Part shown: in pieces, positions 43,528 through 52,364 of the stretch
Position numbering within the stretch: position 1 is the stretch's first letter
Layout of the letters: each line of letters starts with the position of its first letter
NCBI RefSeq assembly: GCF_011303555.1
Contig: NZ_CP049868.1
Location: 3,162,001-3,226,000 of the forward strand
Length of the DNA: 64,000 bases
Origin: Pedobacter sp. HDW13
Lineage (GTDB): Bacteria > Bacteroidota > Bacteroidia > Sphingobacteriales > Sphingobacteriaceae
Reading direction: 5' to 3'
Position numbers and translations under genes: made by a program
Notes under the pieces: model-generated
What the model saw: only the letters and a program-made list of their open reading frames with translations
Databases searched by the model: none
Told to the model about the DNA's origin: nothing

Positions 43528-45801
43528 ATGAAAACATTAAAGCATTCCGCTCTGTTCATATTCTTCGTGCTCCTGTTTCAGACTGGTTTTGCACAATCTG
43601 ACACCGCTGTAAACTGGCAAAAATTTCTTTCCCGAAACGATATGGTTTACGATAAACTGAGCACCAAATGGGAAGAAGGCATTTTTACCGGCAATGGTTT
43701 GCTGGGCACCATGCTGTACCTGAAAGATAGCAATACTTTGCGCCTAGACCTTGGTCGTACCGATGTAAGGGATGATAGGGCAGGATCGCCGTTATTTGAA
43801 AAAGCACGCCTGCCTATCGGGTATTTTGAGCTAAAACCTGTTGGAAACATCGTAAAGAATACCGCACGGATCGATTTGTGGAACGCCGAAGCCAATGGTA
43901 CCATTGTAACTGATAAAGGAACCATTCAGTGGCGTACCCTTACACTTTCGCAAACAAATGTAATTGTTTTTGAAACCAGGGTGAGTGCCGGAGAAGAGCA
44001 GTTTAAGTGGCAGTTCAACCCCGAAGTTTCCATTAGCAGCCGCACAAAATACAGGGGAATTCCAACAGGATATGGTGCTAATCCACCTGCTGTTTTTGCA
44101 AATGCAGGCGCTGTTGCATATAGTAAACAACCCATGCTTTCGGGTGGCGATTACACTACGGCGTGGGTGGCAAAAAATAAAGCCGGCAGCCGAACCTATT
44201 TCCTGTCGGTAGCCATTGACAGAAAACAATCTGCTGTTAACGAAGCGGTACAAACGGTTAGCAAGGCTGCAAAAGATAACTTGCAACAGTTGCTGAATGT
44301 ACACCGCCAGTGGTGGCACCATTATTATCCACAGAGCTTTATATCGCTGCCTGATGCCAGAATGGAAAGCTTTTATTGGATACAACAATACAAACTGGCC
44401 AGTGGTACAAGGACAGGCAAGCCTGTGTTAGATTTAATGGGTCCCTGGTTTCGCGATACCCCATGGCCGGCCTACTGGTTTAACCTCAATATCCAGTTAA
44501 CCTATTCGCCATTGTACGCCGCCAACCGAGTTGATTTGGCCAATGGGCTTGTAAAAATGATTGATGAAGGTAAAGCAAACCTAAGCAAAAATGTACCTGC
44601 TGCCTATCAATACAACGCAATGGCCCTGGGTAGGGTAGCTACAAGTGATTTATACAGTCCCATTAAAGTGATTAGCGCCAAAGATTCGACCTTATCAGAT
44701 ATAGACCTCGAAATGGGAAACCTTACCTGGTGCCTATACTATTATTGGTTGCAGTACCGCTATACTATGGATCAAAGCCTTAAAGCACGGCTTTTTCCAT
44801 TGTTAAAAGGAAGCATCAATTACTATATGGATGTGATGGCTAAAGAAGACGACGGTAAATGGCATTTGCCACGAACATCTTCGCCCGAATACCCGGGAGG
44901 AATTACCCGCGATTGCAATTACGATTTGTCGTTGCTGCGTTGGGGCTGCCAAACTTTATTGACCATCAATCCAAAGGATGAGCTAGCCGTTAAATGGAAA
45001 GATGTTTTAACCAATCTAACCCCTTATCCTAGCGATGCAAATGGTTTGCGTATAGGTCGCGATGTACCTTTTAACCAGTCGCACCGTCATTATTCGCACT
45101 TGTTAATGATTTATCCACTGTATACGCTGAATTGGGACCAACCGGAAAGCCGGCCTTTAATAACACAATCGCTAAGCCATTGGCATAGTTTTAAAGGCGC
45201 CTTACAGGGCTATTCGTTTACAGGTGGCGCTTCTATGTACGCCATGATGGGGAACGGCGATAAGGCGTTAACTTACCTCAACCAGTTATTTGATCAGTTT
45301 ATTAAGCCCAATACCTTGTATTTAGAGTCGGGGCCGGTAATAGAAACCCCGCTTGCTGCGGCCACCTCTATACAAGAATTGTTATTGCAAAGCTGGGGCG
45401 ATAAGATCAGGGTATTTCCTGCTGTTCCAACTGCCTGGAAAGAGCTGTCGTTTAAAAACTTAAGAACAGAAGGTGCATTTTTAATTAGTGCGGTGCTAAA
45501 AAATGGCGAAACGAAATGGGTAAAGATAAAAAGTCTGGCGGGCGAACCCTGTGTTATACACCCGGGTATAAACGGAAAAGTACAGGTAAAAGGTAAGGTG
45601 GAGTTAAAAGATTTGGGCGAGGGCAATTATTCTTTTCAACTGAAGAAAAACGAAGAGATTGTTTTATATCAAAAAGAGAGTGACTTATTGTTAAAGGCCG
45701 AAGCTGTAAAGCAGGATGGAAAAAGCCATTATTGGGGAGTAAAAACTAAGCAGCCCTGGTGCAGCTTTAGTTTAAATGCTCTTAATTATAATGCCCAGTA
45801 A
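43528..45801 (+). CDS. GH95-like glycosidase (fucosidase/galactosidase-type)
   Basis: 757 residues. Signal peptide (ending FAQ near 23). Overall layout of GH95: N-terminal beta domain (WEEGIFTGNGLLGTMLY), linker, (alpha/alpha)6 barrel and C-terminal beta domain. Barrel signatures include PRTSSPEYPGGITRDCNYD, SHRHYSHLLMIYPLYTL (GH95 has HRHLSHL) and GDKIRVFPAVP. Characterised GH95 members cleave alpha-L-fucose or alpha-L-galactose. This one is diverged, so its sugar is open. Its last 30 bp overlap the end of the convergent chrA gene. Confidence 0.75.
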   Translation: MKTLKHSALFIFFVLLFQTGFAQSDTAVNWQKFLSRNDMVYDKLSTKWEEGIFTGNGLLGTMLYLKDSNTLRLDLGRTDVRDDRAGSPLFEKARLPIGYFELKPVGNIVKNTARIDLWNAEANGTIVTDKGTIQWRTLTLSQTNVIVFETRVSAGEEQFKWQFNPEVSISSRTKYRGIPTGYGANPPAVFANAGAVAYSKQPMLSGGDYTTAWVAKNKAGSRTYFLSVAIDRKQSAVNEAVQTVSKAAKDNLQQLLNVHRQWWHHYYPQSFISLPDARMESFYWIQQYKLASGTRTGKPVLDLMGPWFRDTPWPAYWFNLNIQLTYSPLYAANRVDLANGLVKMIDEGKANLSKNVPAAYQYNAMALGRVATSDLYSPIKVISAKDSTLSDIDLEMGNLTWCLYYYWLQYRYTMDQSLKARLFPLLKGSINYYMDVMAKEDDGKWHLPRTSSPEYPGGITRDCNYDLSLLRWGCQTLLTINPKDELAVKWKDVLTNLTPYPSDANGLRIGRDVPFNQSHRHYSHLLMIYPLYTLNWDQPESRPLITQSLSHWHSFKGALQGYSFTGGASMYAMMGNGDKALTYLNQLFDQFIKPNTLYLESGPVIETPLAAATSIQELLLQSWGDKIRVFPAVPTAWKELSFKNLRTEGAFLISAVLKNGETKWVKIKSLAGEPCVIHPGINGKVQVKGKVELKDLGEGNYSFQLKKNEEIVLYQKESDLLLKAEAVKQDGKSHYWGVKTKQPWCSFSLNALNYNAQ

Positions 45802-46935
45802 GGCCGCTGCAATAATGATATGTGGTTCCTGTAGTTTCTTTATATAAACGAGGGCAATACCGCTGGCTACAGCAATCAGTGCGGTAGGCAAATCGATAAT
45901 AGAACGGGTGGCAATTACCACAACCGAACCCACCAATGCGCCTATTACTGCTGCGGTAATACCTTCAACAAAAGCCTTGATGCTGGTGTTTTTGGCAATC
46001 TTTTTAAAATAAGGAGCCAACACCACTGTAAAAAGGAAGCAAGGTAAAAATGTAGCCGCCGCCGCTACAGCTGCTCCCGGAAAGCCGTTTACCAGATAAC
46101 CAATAAAACCAACAGTAATTACCACTGGCCCAGGGGTAATCATGGCCACTGCCACAGCATCTACAAACTGCGATTCGCTTAGCCATTTGTATTCGCTTAC
46201 TACGCCACTATGTAGAAAAGGCACAATGGCCAGTCCGCTACCAAATACAAATGTGCCTGCTTTTAAAAAGAACAAGCCTATTTCTATAAGCGTAGCTTTA
46301 GAGTAGTTCCAAAAGCCCATACCGCTAAGTAATACTATAGGCAGGGCTTTGGGCCTTTTTATCCAGTGGGGAGGTGCTTTAACAGCCATGTAAAGTAGCC
46401 CGCAGCCAATAAACAATAAAATTTGTTCTTGTTGGGTAACAATGGTTGTAATAATGGCTATTAAATAAAATACCCACAGCAGCCAGTTCGTTTTTATAGC
46501 CGCAAAGTTTAGCTTACCTACCGATTTGACTGTAAGTTTATAGGCGCTCAAGGCAATGATACCAATTACGGCCGCGCCAACGCCATAAAATACCTCACTC
46601 ATCCAGCTCAGACCGGCGTATGACTGATAAACCATGCCAAGCAAAACCACCATAATAAATGAGGGGAGTACAAATGCCAGGCCGGTAAGTGTGGCACCCA
46701 GCAGGCCATAATGTACAAAACCAATGTAAATGCCCAGTTGTGCAGCCAGCGGGCCTGGTGCCAGCTGAGCCAGAGCCAACCCTTCTTTATATTCTTCTTC
46801 CGTTAACCAGGCTTTTTGCTCTACCAAATCGCGGTGCATATAACCCACAAGTGCTACGGGGCCCCCAAAGCCCCAGGTACCCAATCGCAAAAAGTAAAGG
46901 GTAATATCTTTCCGTGTATATTTTTGGTTAGCCAT
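45772..46935 (-). CDS. chrA: chromate transporter (CHR family, two-domain)
   Basis: 387 residues, about ten to twelve membrane helices in two homologous CHR halves (about 10-180 and 210-385). Signatures: GTWGFGGPVALVGYM in the first half and KAGTFVFGSGLAIVPFLH plus TPGPVVITVGFIGYL in the second; PGPLAAQLGI marks the first loop. Long-chain ChrA proteins export chromate from the cytosol or move related oxyanions. Followed upstream by a barrel-like protein and a ChrB-type regulator on the same strand, forming a chromate-response unit. Confidence 0.93.
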   Translation of the reverse strand: MANQKYTRKDITLYFLRLGTWGFGGPVALVGYMHRDLVEQKAWLTEEEYKEGLALAQLAPGPLAAQLGIYIGFVHYGLLGATLTGLAFVLPSFIMVVLLGMVYQSYAGLSWMSEVFYGVGAAVIGIIALSAYKLTVKSVGKLNFAAIKTNWLLWVFYLIAIITTIVTQQEQILLFIGCGLLYMAVKAPPHWIKRPKALPIVLLSGMGFWNYSKATLIEIGLFFLKAGTFVFGSGLAIVPFLHSGVVSEYKWLSESQFVDAVAVAMITPGPVVITVGFIGYLVNGFPGAAVAAAATFLPCFLFTVVLAPYFKKIAKNTSIKAFVEGITAAVIGALVGSVVVIATRSIIDLPTALIAVASGIALVYIKKLQEPHIIIAAALLGIIIKSI

Positions 46936-46937
46936 AT

Positions 46938-47447
46938 TTAAAATGCAATGCCAAATTGAAAGCCGAGGGTAAACGATGCCGGTTTATCGTTGCCAAAACG
47001 CAGCGGTAACGGAAGTGCTGCAAAGTAGTTACAGTTTTTACTTTTAATTACGGTTTTGTTTAAAACAGGCGTAACACCGTAACGGCCAGACGTTTCGAAA
47101 GCCAGGCGCCCGGCAAAGGTAAAGCCGCTGCCCAGGGCAAGCAATATACCGGGATGAAAGGTGAAATTGCTCATCTTGCTGCTGCCGTTTTCTGCCCGCA
47201 GTGTCGGAACAAACTCCGCAGAAAAACCAACTTTCTGGCTTTTCCAGATATTGATACCCACCGGCATACCCACTACGTAATGGCCGTCGAAATTGGTATC
47301 GGTGCCTGCACTGCTAAATGTAACAATGGGATGCATTATACCAACATAAGCGGCAATTTTAGGATAACTGACCACCGCGCTGTTTTGGCCAAAAGCAGGT
47401 GCCGACAAAAATGTTATCACGATAGTTAAATAGCGGAATAAGTTCAT
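46938..47447 (-). CDS. small outer-membrane beta-barrel-like protein
   Basis: 169 residues with signal peptide (1-20, ending AFGQ) and alternating hydrophobic/polar strands ending with Phe (LGFQFGIAF). That is typical of an 8-strand outer-membrane barrel. Two bases separate it from chrA, so it is in the same operon. Family not recognised further. A role in oxyanion export across the outer membrane or in stress is only a guess. Confidence 0.65.
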   Translation of the reverse strand: MNLFRYLTIVITFLSAPAFGQNSAVVSYPKIAAYVGIMHPIVTFSSAGTDTNFDGHYVVGMPVGINIWKSQKVGFSAEFVPTLRAENGSSKMSNFTFHPGILLALGSGFTFAGRLAFETSGRYGVTPVLNKTVIKSKNCNYFAALPLPLRFGNDKPASFTLGFQFGIAF

Positions 47448-47494
47448 GCCACAATATTAGCCTGAACTTAAAACCCAAAATAGAACGTGTTTTA

Positions 47495-48352
47495 CTATTT
47501 TGTATCCTTTTTACCTAAACGCAAACTTTTTTTATAATCGAGCGGGTTTTTGCCGGTGTGTTTTTTAAAAATGCGGTTAAAATGGCTCTGATCGGAAAAG
47601 CCAGTAAGGTAAGCAATCTCTGTAAGCGAGTAATTTTCGTGACTCATGAATTGAATGGCTTTCTCTACCCGGAGTTTGCGCATGTAATCGCCAAATGTAA
47701 GGTTGTCGAAATATTTAGAAAACTCGCGAGAGAGGTAGGCCGGGTTAATTTCCAGCTCTTCTGATGCCTGCTGCAAACTCAGGGTCATGTTGGTGTCGAG
47801 CTGGTCTTGTATCATTTCTTTGAGCGTTTGCGCCCAAACCGGTGCTTTCTTGTCTTTTTCCTGTTTAAGGTATTGGTTGTAAACCTGTAACAGCAGTTGT
47901 TCTACAGGGCCACTCTGCGTATGTTTCAATTGATATAAATGGGTGGCCCAGGCATAAAGACCATCGTAAATGGTTAGGCCAAGCTGCAAAAGCTCCTGGT
48001 CGTTTTTAATTTGGTAGGCCAGCCCCGAAAAAACAGCCTCCAGGCCTGCCGCCTGCGGTGCAAAATCGTGCCGGTCGGTATCCGCTCCGCGTACTATGGC
48101 TGCAACACGTGCCAGCGCATCATCCTTTAAGCTGTGTTTTTTAATAAAATAATCAAAAGTACACTGGTCGTCATAATGGCTGTATTCTACCCCCGGCATA
48201 TCGAAAGGTATAGCACCTGTTTCTGCAGTTTTTTCGAGTACCTCGTTGTAAGGCACATACAAAATCTCAGCATCTGCATCAATAAAGCGGAGAATAAGCC
48301 AGGGACAGGCAATACGGTCAATCTTAGGGCGTTCTCGGGTAATCCATTTCAT
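47495..48352 (-). CDS. ChrB-domain and AraC helix-turn-helix fusion regulator
   Basis: 285 residues. Residues about 1-140 are a ChrB C-terminal-type chromate-resistance domain (KWITRERPKIDRIACPWLI, then DADAEILYVP, and GADTDRHDFAPQAAGLEAV). Residues about 185-280 form an AraC-type double helix-turn-helix (LEINPAYLSREFSKYF, LTGFSDQSHFNRIFKKHTG). ChrB proteins sense chromate and control chrA. Here the sensor is joined to an AraC output. It lies on the same strand just ahead of the barrel protein and chrA, so it probably controls them. Confidence 0.87.
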   Translation of the reverse strand: MKWITRERPKIDRIACPWLILRFIDADAEILYVPYNEVLEKTAETGAIPFDMPGVEYSHYDDQCTFDYFIKKHSLKDDALARVAAIVRGADTDRHDFAPQAAGLEAVFSGLAYQIKNDQELLQLGLTIYDGLYAWATHLYQLKHTQSGPVEQLLLQVYNQYLKQEKDKKAPVWAQTLKEMIQDQLDTNMTLSLQQASEELEINPAYLSREFSKYFDNLTFGDYMRKLRVEKAIQFMSHENYSLTEIAYLTGFSDQSHFNRIFKKHTGKNPLDYKKSLRLGKKDTK

Positions 48353-48555
48353 GCTACCAAAATACAGCAGAATTCTGTTTAATTTAAGTTATGGCTAAAA
48401 ATTACTGGTAAAATTAGCAATAACAAGCTCAGGCAGCAACGATACACCTGCTGCGTTTGAACCAGATTGCCAATCAATTGAACCAATAAACAAAGCCCCT
48501 TATCCTTACTATAGCCACTTTTGTAACCAACAATTGCACATTAAACAAAAACACT

Positions 48556-49044
48556 ATGGGACTAACAGGTTTAGGAATTTTTCATACCATTATTGGTATT
48601 GTTGCCATTGCAGCGGCAATCATTTCATTTGTACGCTTTGGCAAGATCGATTTAACGCAGCTGAGCGGTAAAATATACTTTTATACCACCACTGTTACGG
48701 CTTTAACCGCACTGGGCATCTCTAAGCATGGTGGCTTTAATGCCGGGCATGTTTTTTCGGTATTCATTTTTATTTTAGTGGTAGTGGCATTTTGGCTTTC
48801 GGTGAAACGAAGCGCCAGTAATAAGGCCCGCTATGCAGAGAATTTTTTACTCTCTTTCAGTTTCTTTCTGTCGCTTATCCCTACCGTGAACGAAACTTTT
48901 ACCCGCGTGCCGCTGGGGCATCCGCTGGCCAAGGGCCCTACCGATCCGGTAATTGCCCAAACATTAGGGGGGCTCTTAATCGCTTTTATTGCCGGTGCTG
49001 TTTATCAGTATATTAAACAACGCAAGGCGGTTAAGATGCGCTAA
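48556..49044 (+). CDS. small multi-pass membrane protein, unrecognised
   Basis: 162 residues with four to five hydrophobic helices and a basic C-terminal tail. It looks like the small membrane proteins of unknown function common in Bacteroidota (cytochrome-like four-helix layout, two His in SKHGGFNAGHVF). Haem binding is possible but not shown. Divergent from the chr unit. The end of this gene (around 48958) is partly similar to a stretch at 49196, suggesting local duplication. Confidence 0.6.
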   Translation: MGLTGLGIFHTIIGIVAIAAAIISFVRFGKIDLTQLSGKIYFYTTTVTALTALGISKHGGFNAGHVFSVFIFILVVVAFWLSVKRSASNKARYAENFLLSFSFFLSLIPTVNETFTRVPLGHPLAKGPTDPVIAQTLGGLLIAFIAGAVYQYIKQRKAVKMR

Positions 49045-49066
49045 GCCAAATAGAAGCCACAATATT

Positions 49067-49177
49067 ACCAACTTTAATTTGCTTAACTATTTAATGGTTT
49101 AAGATTCGTTTGCAGGCTGTTTCTTTTATTTATCATTAAAGGATTAAGGACATAAAGAGGGAGAGGTTTAATCCTTG
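49067..49177. repeat. intergenic direct repeat, copy 1
   Basis: About 110 bp, diverged but clearly the same as 49227-49343: both carry TTAATGGTTTAAGA, TTTGCAGGCTGTTT, GATTAAGGACAT and GAGGTTTAA in order. Confidence 0.7.
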
Positions 49178-49226
49178 TTTATTATTGTGGTTTTTCCAAA
49201 CATTGCTGGTACTCTTAATCGCTTTT

Positions 49227-49343
49227 ACCAACCCTTAACTTACTTCACTGCTTAATGGTTTAAGAGTCATTTGCAGGCTGTTTATTGATTACATTCATCA
49301 TTAAGTGATTAAGGACATTAAGAGGGGGAGGTTTAAGGCTTGG
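49227..49343. repeat. intergenic direct repeat, copy 2
   Basis: Second copy of the unit at 49067, about 160 bp downstream. Several inner words form complementary pairs (for example TTAATGGTTTAAG against GGTTTAAGG-type ends), so each copy may fold. Confidence 0.7.
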
Positions 49344-49401
49344 GTGAAAAGCCAAACCTTACATTAGTTTTTCTATTTTTATAGCTGAAGGTTTTTTAAA
49401 C

Positions 49402-50247
49402 ATGATTATCGATCATAAAAAGTATGACTTGTTTGGCAAATCCATGGTGCAGAGCATCAGGATAAAGGCACCCTTTACCTTCGATTTCCCAATTACCGAT
49501 AATGCCTGCTTTTTGTACATGCTACAGGGTGAAATGCAATACCATCGTGATGAAGACCTGGTGAACATACCGCATAAGCATGCGTTGTTTTTAAATTGCA
49601 TCCAGGCCAGCAAAACCATCAGCAACCTGAATACGGAGGGTGGCGTTAACGAAATTATGGTAGTTAATTTTCACCCCGATATTTTAAAACGGATTTACGA
49701 CCGCGAAATGCCGGTGATACTGCAGGCACCGGAACGCGTGGTTTCGAACAAGAGTATTGAGGTTTTAAACAACAATTTTTTAATTGAAAAATATATAGAA
49801 GGCCTGCTGTTTTATTTTCAGCACCCGGCACTGGTTAACGAAGATATACTGGTTTTAAAACTGAAAGAAATTATCCTGCTACTGGCACAAACGCCTAATG
49901 CCCGGGCCATACAAACTATATTTGCCCAGCTGTTTTCGCCCACTACCTACACTTTTAAGCAAATTATTGAGGCCAACCTGTTTACCCAACTCAGTATCGA
50001 TGCCCTTGCCCAGTTGAATAATTTGAGCATTTCTTCTTTTAAACGCGAATTTGCCAGGCATTATAACGATACGCCTGCCAATTATATTAAAACCAAAAAA
50101 CTCGAAAAGGCTGCGGAGCTACTGCTTATTTCAACCGAAAGGATTAAAGACATTGCTTTTAATTGTGGCTTTAACGATCTGGCTAATTTTACCAAAAGCT
50201 TTCGGGAGAAGTATCAATGTACGCCGAGTGCGTTTCGTTTGGGGTAG
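49402..50247 (+). CDS. AraC-family transcriptional regulator
   Basis: 281 residues. N-terminal cupin-like sensor of the AraC_N type (about 20-170) and C-terminal double helix-turn-helix (LNNLSISSFKREFARHY and CGFNDLANFTKSFREKY). No membrane helix. No co-transcribed gene is apparent, so its target is unknown. Confidence 0.85.
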   Translation: MIIDHKKYDLFGKSMVQSIRIKAPFTFDFPITDNACFLYMLQGEMQYHRDEDLVNIPHKHALFLNCIQASKTISNLNTEGGVNEIMVVNFHPDILKRIYDREMPVILQAPERVVSNKSIEVLNNNFLIEKYIEGLLFYFQHPALVNEDILVLKLKEIILLLAQTPNARAIQTIFAQLFSPTTYTFKQIIEANLFTQLSIDALAQLNNLSISSFKREFARHYNDTPANYIKTKKLEKAAELLLISTERIKDIAFNCGFNDLANFTKSFREKYQCTPSAFRLG

Positions 50248-50461
50248 GTTTTGTAGTTAATGAAATTTTGTTTGATAGCGCTGTTTTTACGCAAGGCTTT
50301 GCGCACGAAAGCGAGTCTGTTGCTGATCTGTTAACCGGATAGAAAAGCGCAGCTTCTTTACTATTGCGACGCTCACTAAAGTTGGATTTAAGATTACCTT
50401 CACCTGCACAAGCGCTGGCTTGTAGTATTATTTGCGAAATCACACTCAATAACCTCTTAAA

Positions 50462-50502
50462 CAAAAAAAGCCCATCTTTCGATGAGCTTTTAATCAAGTA
50501 GC
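50462..50502. repeat. direct repeat copy of the tRNA-Met terminator and 3' end
   Basis: 41 bp that match 51382-51421 with one extra A. It contains the terminator stem GCCCATC/GATGAGC with its A/T tails, then GTAGC, the first bases of the tRNA 3' end. Beyond that the tRNA match stops. Confidence 0.75.
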
Positions 50503-50704
50503 CTTGGGAAATAGATTCACGAATGAATTTATTGAAGATTTGCGCCGTTTAGCTAGATTAAACAAACTTAAAGATTAATTCGTATTTGTTTCGCACTTGG
50601 ATTTGGGACATCGAACTGCCTGGATAAAAGTTCTTCAATAGCTTTTTTAGGTAGATTGAAAATACCTGTAAAAAGGCATCGAACGGTTTGCAAGGAGCAT
50701 CGCC

Positions 50705-50736
50705 AAAAGTGTGTATCAGGCCCGATGCACACTTTT
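50705..50736 (-). terminator. hairpin after the small minus-strand gene
   Basis: 13 bp stem AAAAGTGTGTATC / GATGCACACTTTT with one wobble and a 6 nt loop, 29 bp past the stop of the gene at 50766. Probable terminator. Confidence 0.55.
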
Positions 50737-50765
50737 CAGTCGTTCAAAATCCTGATAAAACTATT

Positions 50766-51143
50766 CTACTGACCTGAGTCGCGATACCTTTTCCATATAT
50801 CTGCATAATATTGTTCATACTCTGCATATGCAACTGACAACTTCTTGGGCATTATTTGGACTATTGGAACCATTTTTTTTGCATTTTTGCCTAATAGTAA
50901 TGCTTCGCAGTACGAAACATTCAAGGCGTTATCTAAAGAGTCACTCATAAGATCAATCCTCGATTCAAGGAAGTTAAAACATTTAATTATTTCCGGGATA
51001 TTATTTTCCACTATTAGATTATTAGTGTACCCCGCAAACACTTCCATACGCGTATGAACCATATAGATATCTTCCTCCTCAATATCTGTTTTTAGAATTG
51101 GAAATGATTTCACCAAATCCTCAAAAAAATCTTCGTCGCTCAT
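50766..51143 (-). CDS. unrecognised small acidic protein between direct repeats
   Basis: 125 residues, no signal peptide or membrane helix, acidic N-terminus (SDEDFFEDLVKSF) and mostly helical. Its size, acidity and helical content resemble immunity-type proteins linked to polymorphic toxins (DUF7674-like), but I cannot prove it and no toxin gene is next to it. It lies inside the 0.9 kb segment bounded by duplicated tRNA-terminator sequence, which suggests it came with an insertion. Confidence 0.5.
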   Translation of the reverse strand: MSDEDFFEDLVKSFPILKTDIEEEDIYMVHTRMEVFAGYTNNLIVENNIPEIIKCFNFLESRIDLMSDSLDNALNVSYCEALLLGKNAKKMVPIVQIMPKKLSVAYAEYEQYYADIWKRYRDSGQ

Positions 51144-51381
51144 TGCTGATTATTAAAGAGGCAAATTAATGATTAATATGAATATCTCGGCAAAATTTGT
51201 TCTCTTCCGGCGTCACTAGAATAGATTGCTAGGTATACGAAACCTATTAAAATACCTGTCGAAAATCCCAAAATGCTATACAAATCTTATTGCCCCTTGC
51301 ATGCGCACCGCGTGTGCACGTTTTCGATAGTTTTATTTTGCAATAACAGAAAATTTAGGTTAATTAAAGGCTCTTGTAAAC

Positions 51382-51421
51382 CAAAAAAAGCCCATCTTTC
51401 GATGAGCTTTTAATCAGTAGC
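51382..51421. repeat. direct repeat copy at the tRNA-Met 3' end
   Basis: 40 bp including the tRNA terminator and last four bases of the tRNA; partner of 50462-50502. Confidence 0.75.
51384..51411 (-). terminator. Rho-independent terminator of tRNA-Met
   Basis: On the minus strand: stem GCTCATC / GATGGGC (one G-T pair) with GAAA tetraloop and a run of T. It follows the tRNA directly. Confidence 0.8.
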
Positions 51422-51491
51422 GGGGAGCAGGATCGAACTGCCGACCTCAGGGTTATGAATCCTGCGCTCTAACCATCTGAGCTACCCCGCC
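51418..51491 (-). tRNA. tRNA-Met (anticodon CAT)
   Basis: 74 nt cloverleaf read on the minus strand. Acceptor stem GGCGGGG / CCCCGCT with G-U at position 1-72, D arm GCTC...GAGC, anticodon loop TTCATAA, variable loop AGGTC, T arm GGCAG TTCGATC CTGCT, discriminator A. No CCA is encoded. The paired first position and the absence of a GGG/CCC anticodon stem fit elongator rather than initiator Met. A lysidine-modified Ile tRNA also has CAT, so that identity should be kept in mind. Confidence 0.93.
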
Positions 51492-51953
51492 GGACTTATA
51501 TTTACTGAATAACGTAAATACAGATGTGGTTATTTTTAAGAGCTGCAAATATAGGATAAATATACATTCTAATAAAAATAAATGTGAAAAAACATTTAAA
51601 GTACTATAGCACAGTTAATTTAAATGAATTGGGCCAGTTTTAATCCGGCTTTGGTTGAATGATTTGGGCTTGTTTTTGTTTGCAGGGGTGAGTGAAACCG
51701 TGTTGCGCAGTTAACTATATGCAGTTTGCAATAGATAGTTTGCATTTACCAATGAATAGCTTGGGGCATGGAGTTTGGAGGCAGTTAACCGGTTTAAACA
51801 ATTAACGGGTTGATCCAATAACCAACTATTAAATCCGTTGAATTGGGTAAGTAATCAAAAAAATGATAAGAGTTGCAGATGTAGAATAAAATACCTTTCT
51901 TTAGAAAAATAACATTTAAAATAATCCGGAAATTATTCTGGTAGTGTACTAAC
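51492..51953. other. intergenic region with dispersed repeat
   Basis: 462 bp. The tRNA promoter should be near 51500-51560. A dispersed repeat copy fills 51708-51827. No gene seen. Confidence 0.5.
51708..51827 (-). repeat. dispersed intergenic repeat, copy A (inverted)
   Basis: Reverse-complement copy of the unit at 61017 and 63391. Shared words, read on the minus strand, are GGTTAACTGCCTCCAAACTC, ATGCCCCAAGCT, TTCATTGGTAA and TGCAAACT. Confidence 0.75.
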
Positions 51954-52334
51954 ATGGCAGAAAAGAAAAAATTTACACTAGAGTACGAAGTTAGATCGTC
52001 ACCAAGAATATTATACAGCTTTATAAGCGAGCCCAACGGTTTGTCGCAATGGTTTGCCGACGATGTGGTTTTCCGCGATCAGGTATATACTTTTACCTGG
52101 GACGATGAGCAGCTGAAAGCGAAAATGGTTTCGGTTAAAGAAAATAAGCTGGTAAAGTTTAAATGGCTTGATGATGAGCCTCAATGTTATTTTGAGATGG
52201 AAATTGTGCAGGATGAACTAACCAACGATGTTGCCCTCTCGATTACCGATTTTACTACCGACGAGCTTCTGGCCGAGAAGAAATTAATCTGGGATAACCA
52301 GATCGATTACCTGATTAGTGTTTTGGGTGCATAA
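51954..52334 (+). CDS. START-like domain protein
   Basis: 126 residues of the short SRPBCC/START-like type typical of Bacteroidota: KFTLEYEVRSSPRILYSFIS at the start, then GLSQWFADDV and a C-terminal long helix. Cytosolic, ligand unknown. The LptF/G gene follows after 30 bp, so the two may be co-transcribed, though a promoter box lies between them. Confidence 0.85.
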   Translation: MAEKKKFTLEYEVRSSPRILYSFISEPNGLSQWFADDVVFRDQVYTFTWDDEQLKAKMVSVKENKLVKFKWLDDEPQCYFEMEIVQDELTNDVALSITDFTTDELLAEKKLIWDNQIDYLISVLGA

Positions 52335-52352
52335 TATTATCTGCGCATTGTT

Positions 52353-52360
52353 TACCTTTG
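52353..52360 (+). promoter_or_regulatory. TAnnTTTG promoter box (TACCTTTG) before the LptF/G gene
   Basis: Fits the Bacteroidota -7 consensus TAnnTTTG. It ends 4 nt before the GTG start, so a transcript from it would be leaderless or start inside the gene. Confidence 0.45.
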
Positions 52361-52364
52361 TAGG

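Larger units (their letters stand above)
50248..50765. other. gene-poor region with repeat copy and hairpins
   Basis: 518 bp between the AraC gene and a small minus-strand gene. It contains one copy of the tRNA-linked terminator repeat (50462-50502) and a 13 bp hairpin at 50705-50736. The stretch 50269-50430 has the look of a degenerate dispersed repeat (palindromic words such as GCAAGGCTTTGC), but no second copy is in the window. Confidence 0.45.

Noticed and set aside
50189..50497. 102-codon minus-strand frame
   Set aside because: It overlaps the end of the AraC gene and the terminator repeat and looks like translated intergenic repeat.
50462..51421. Insertion sequence between the tRNA-linked repeats
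   Set aside because: No transposase and no terminal inverted repeats; only the direct repeat is present.
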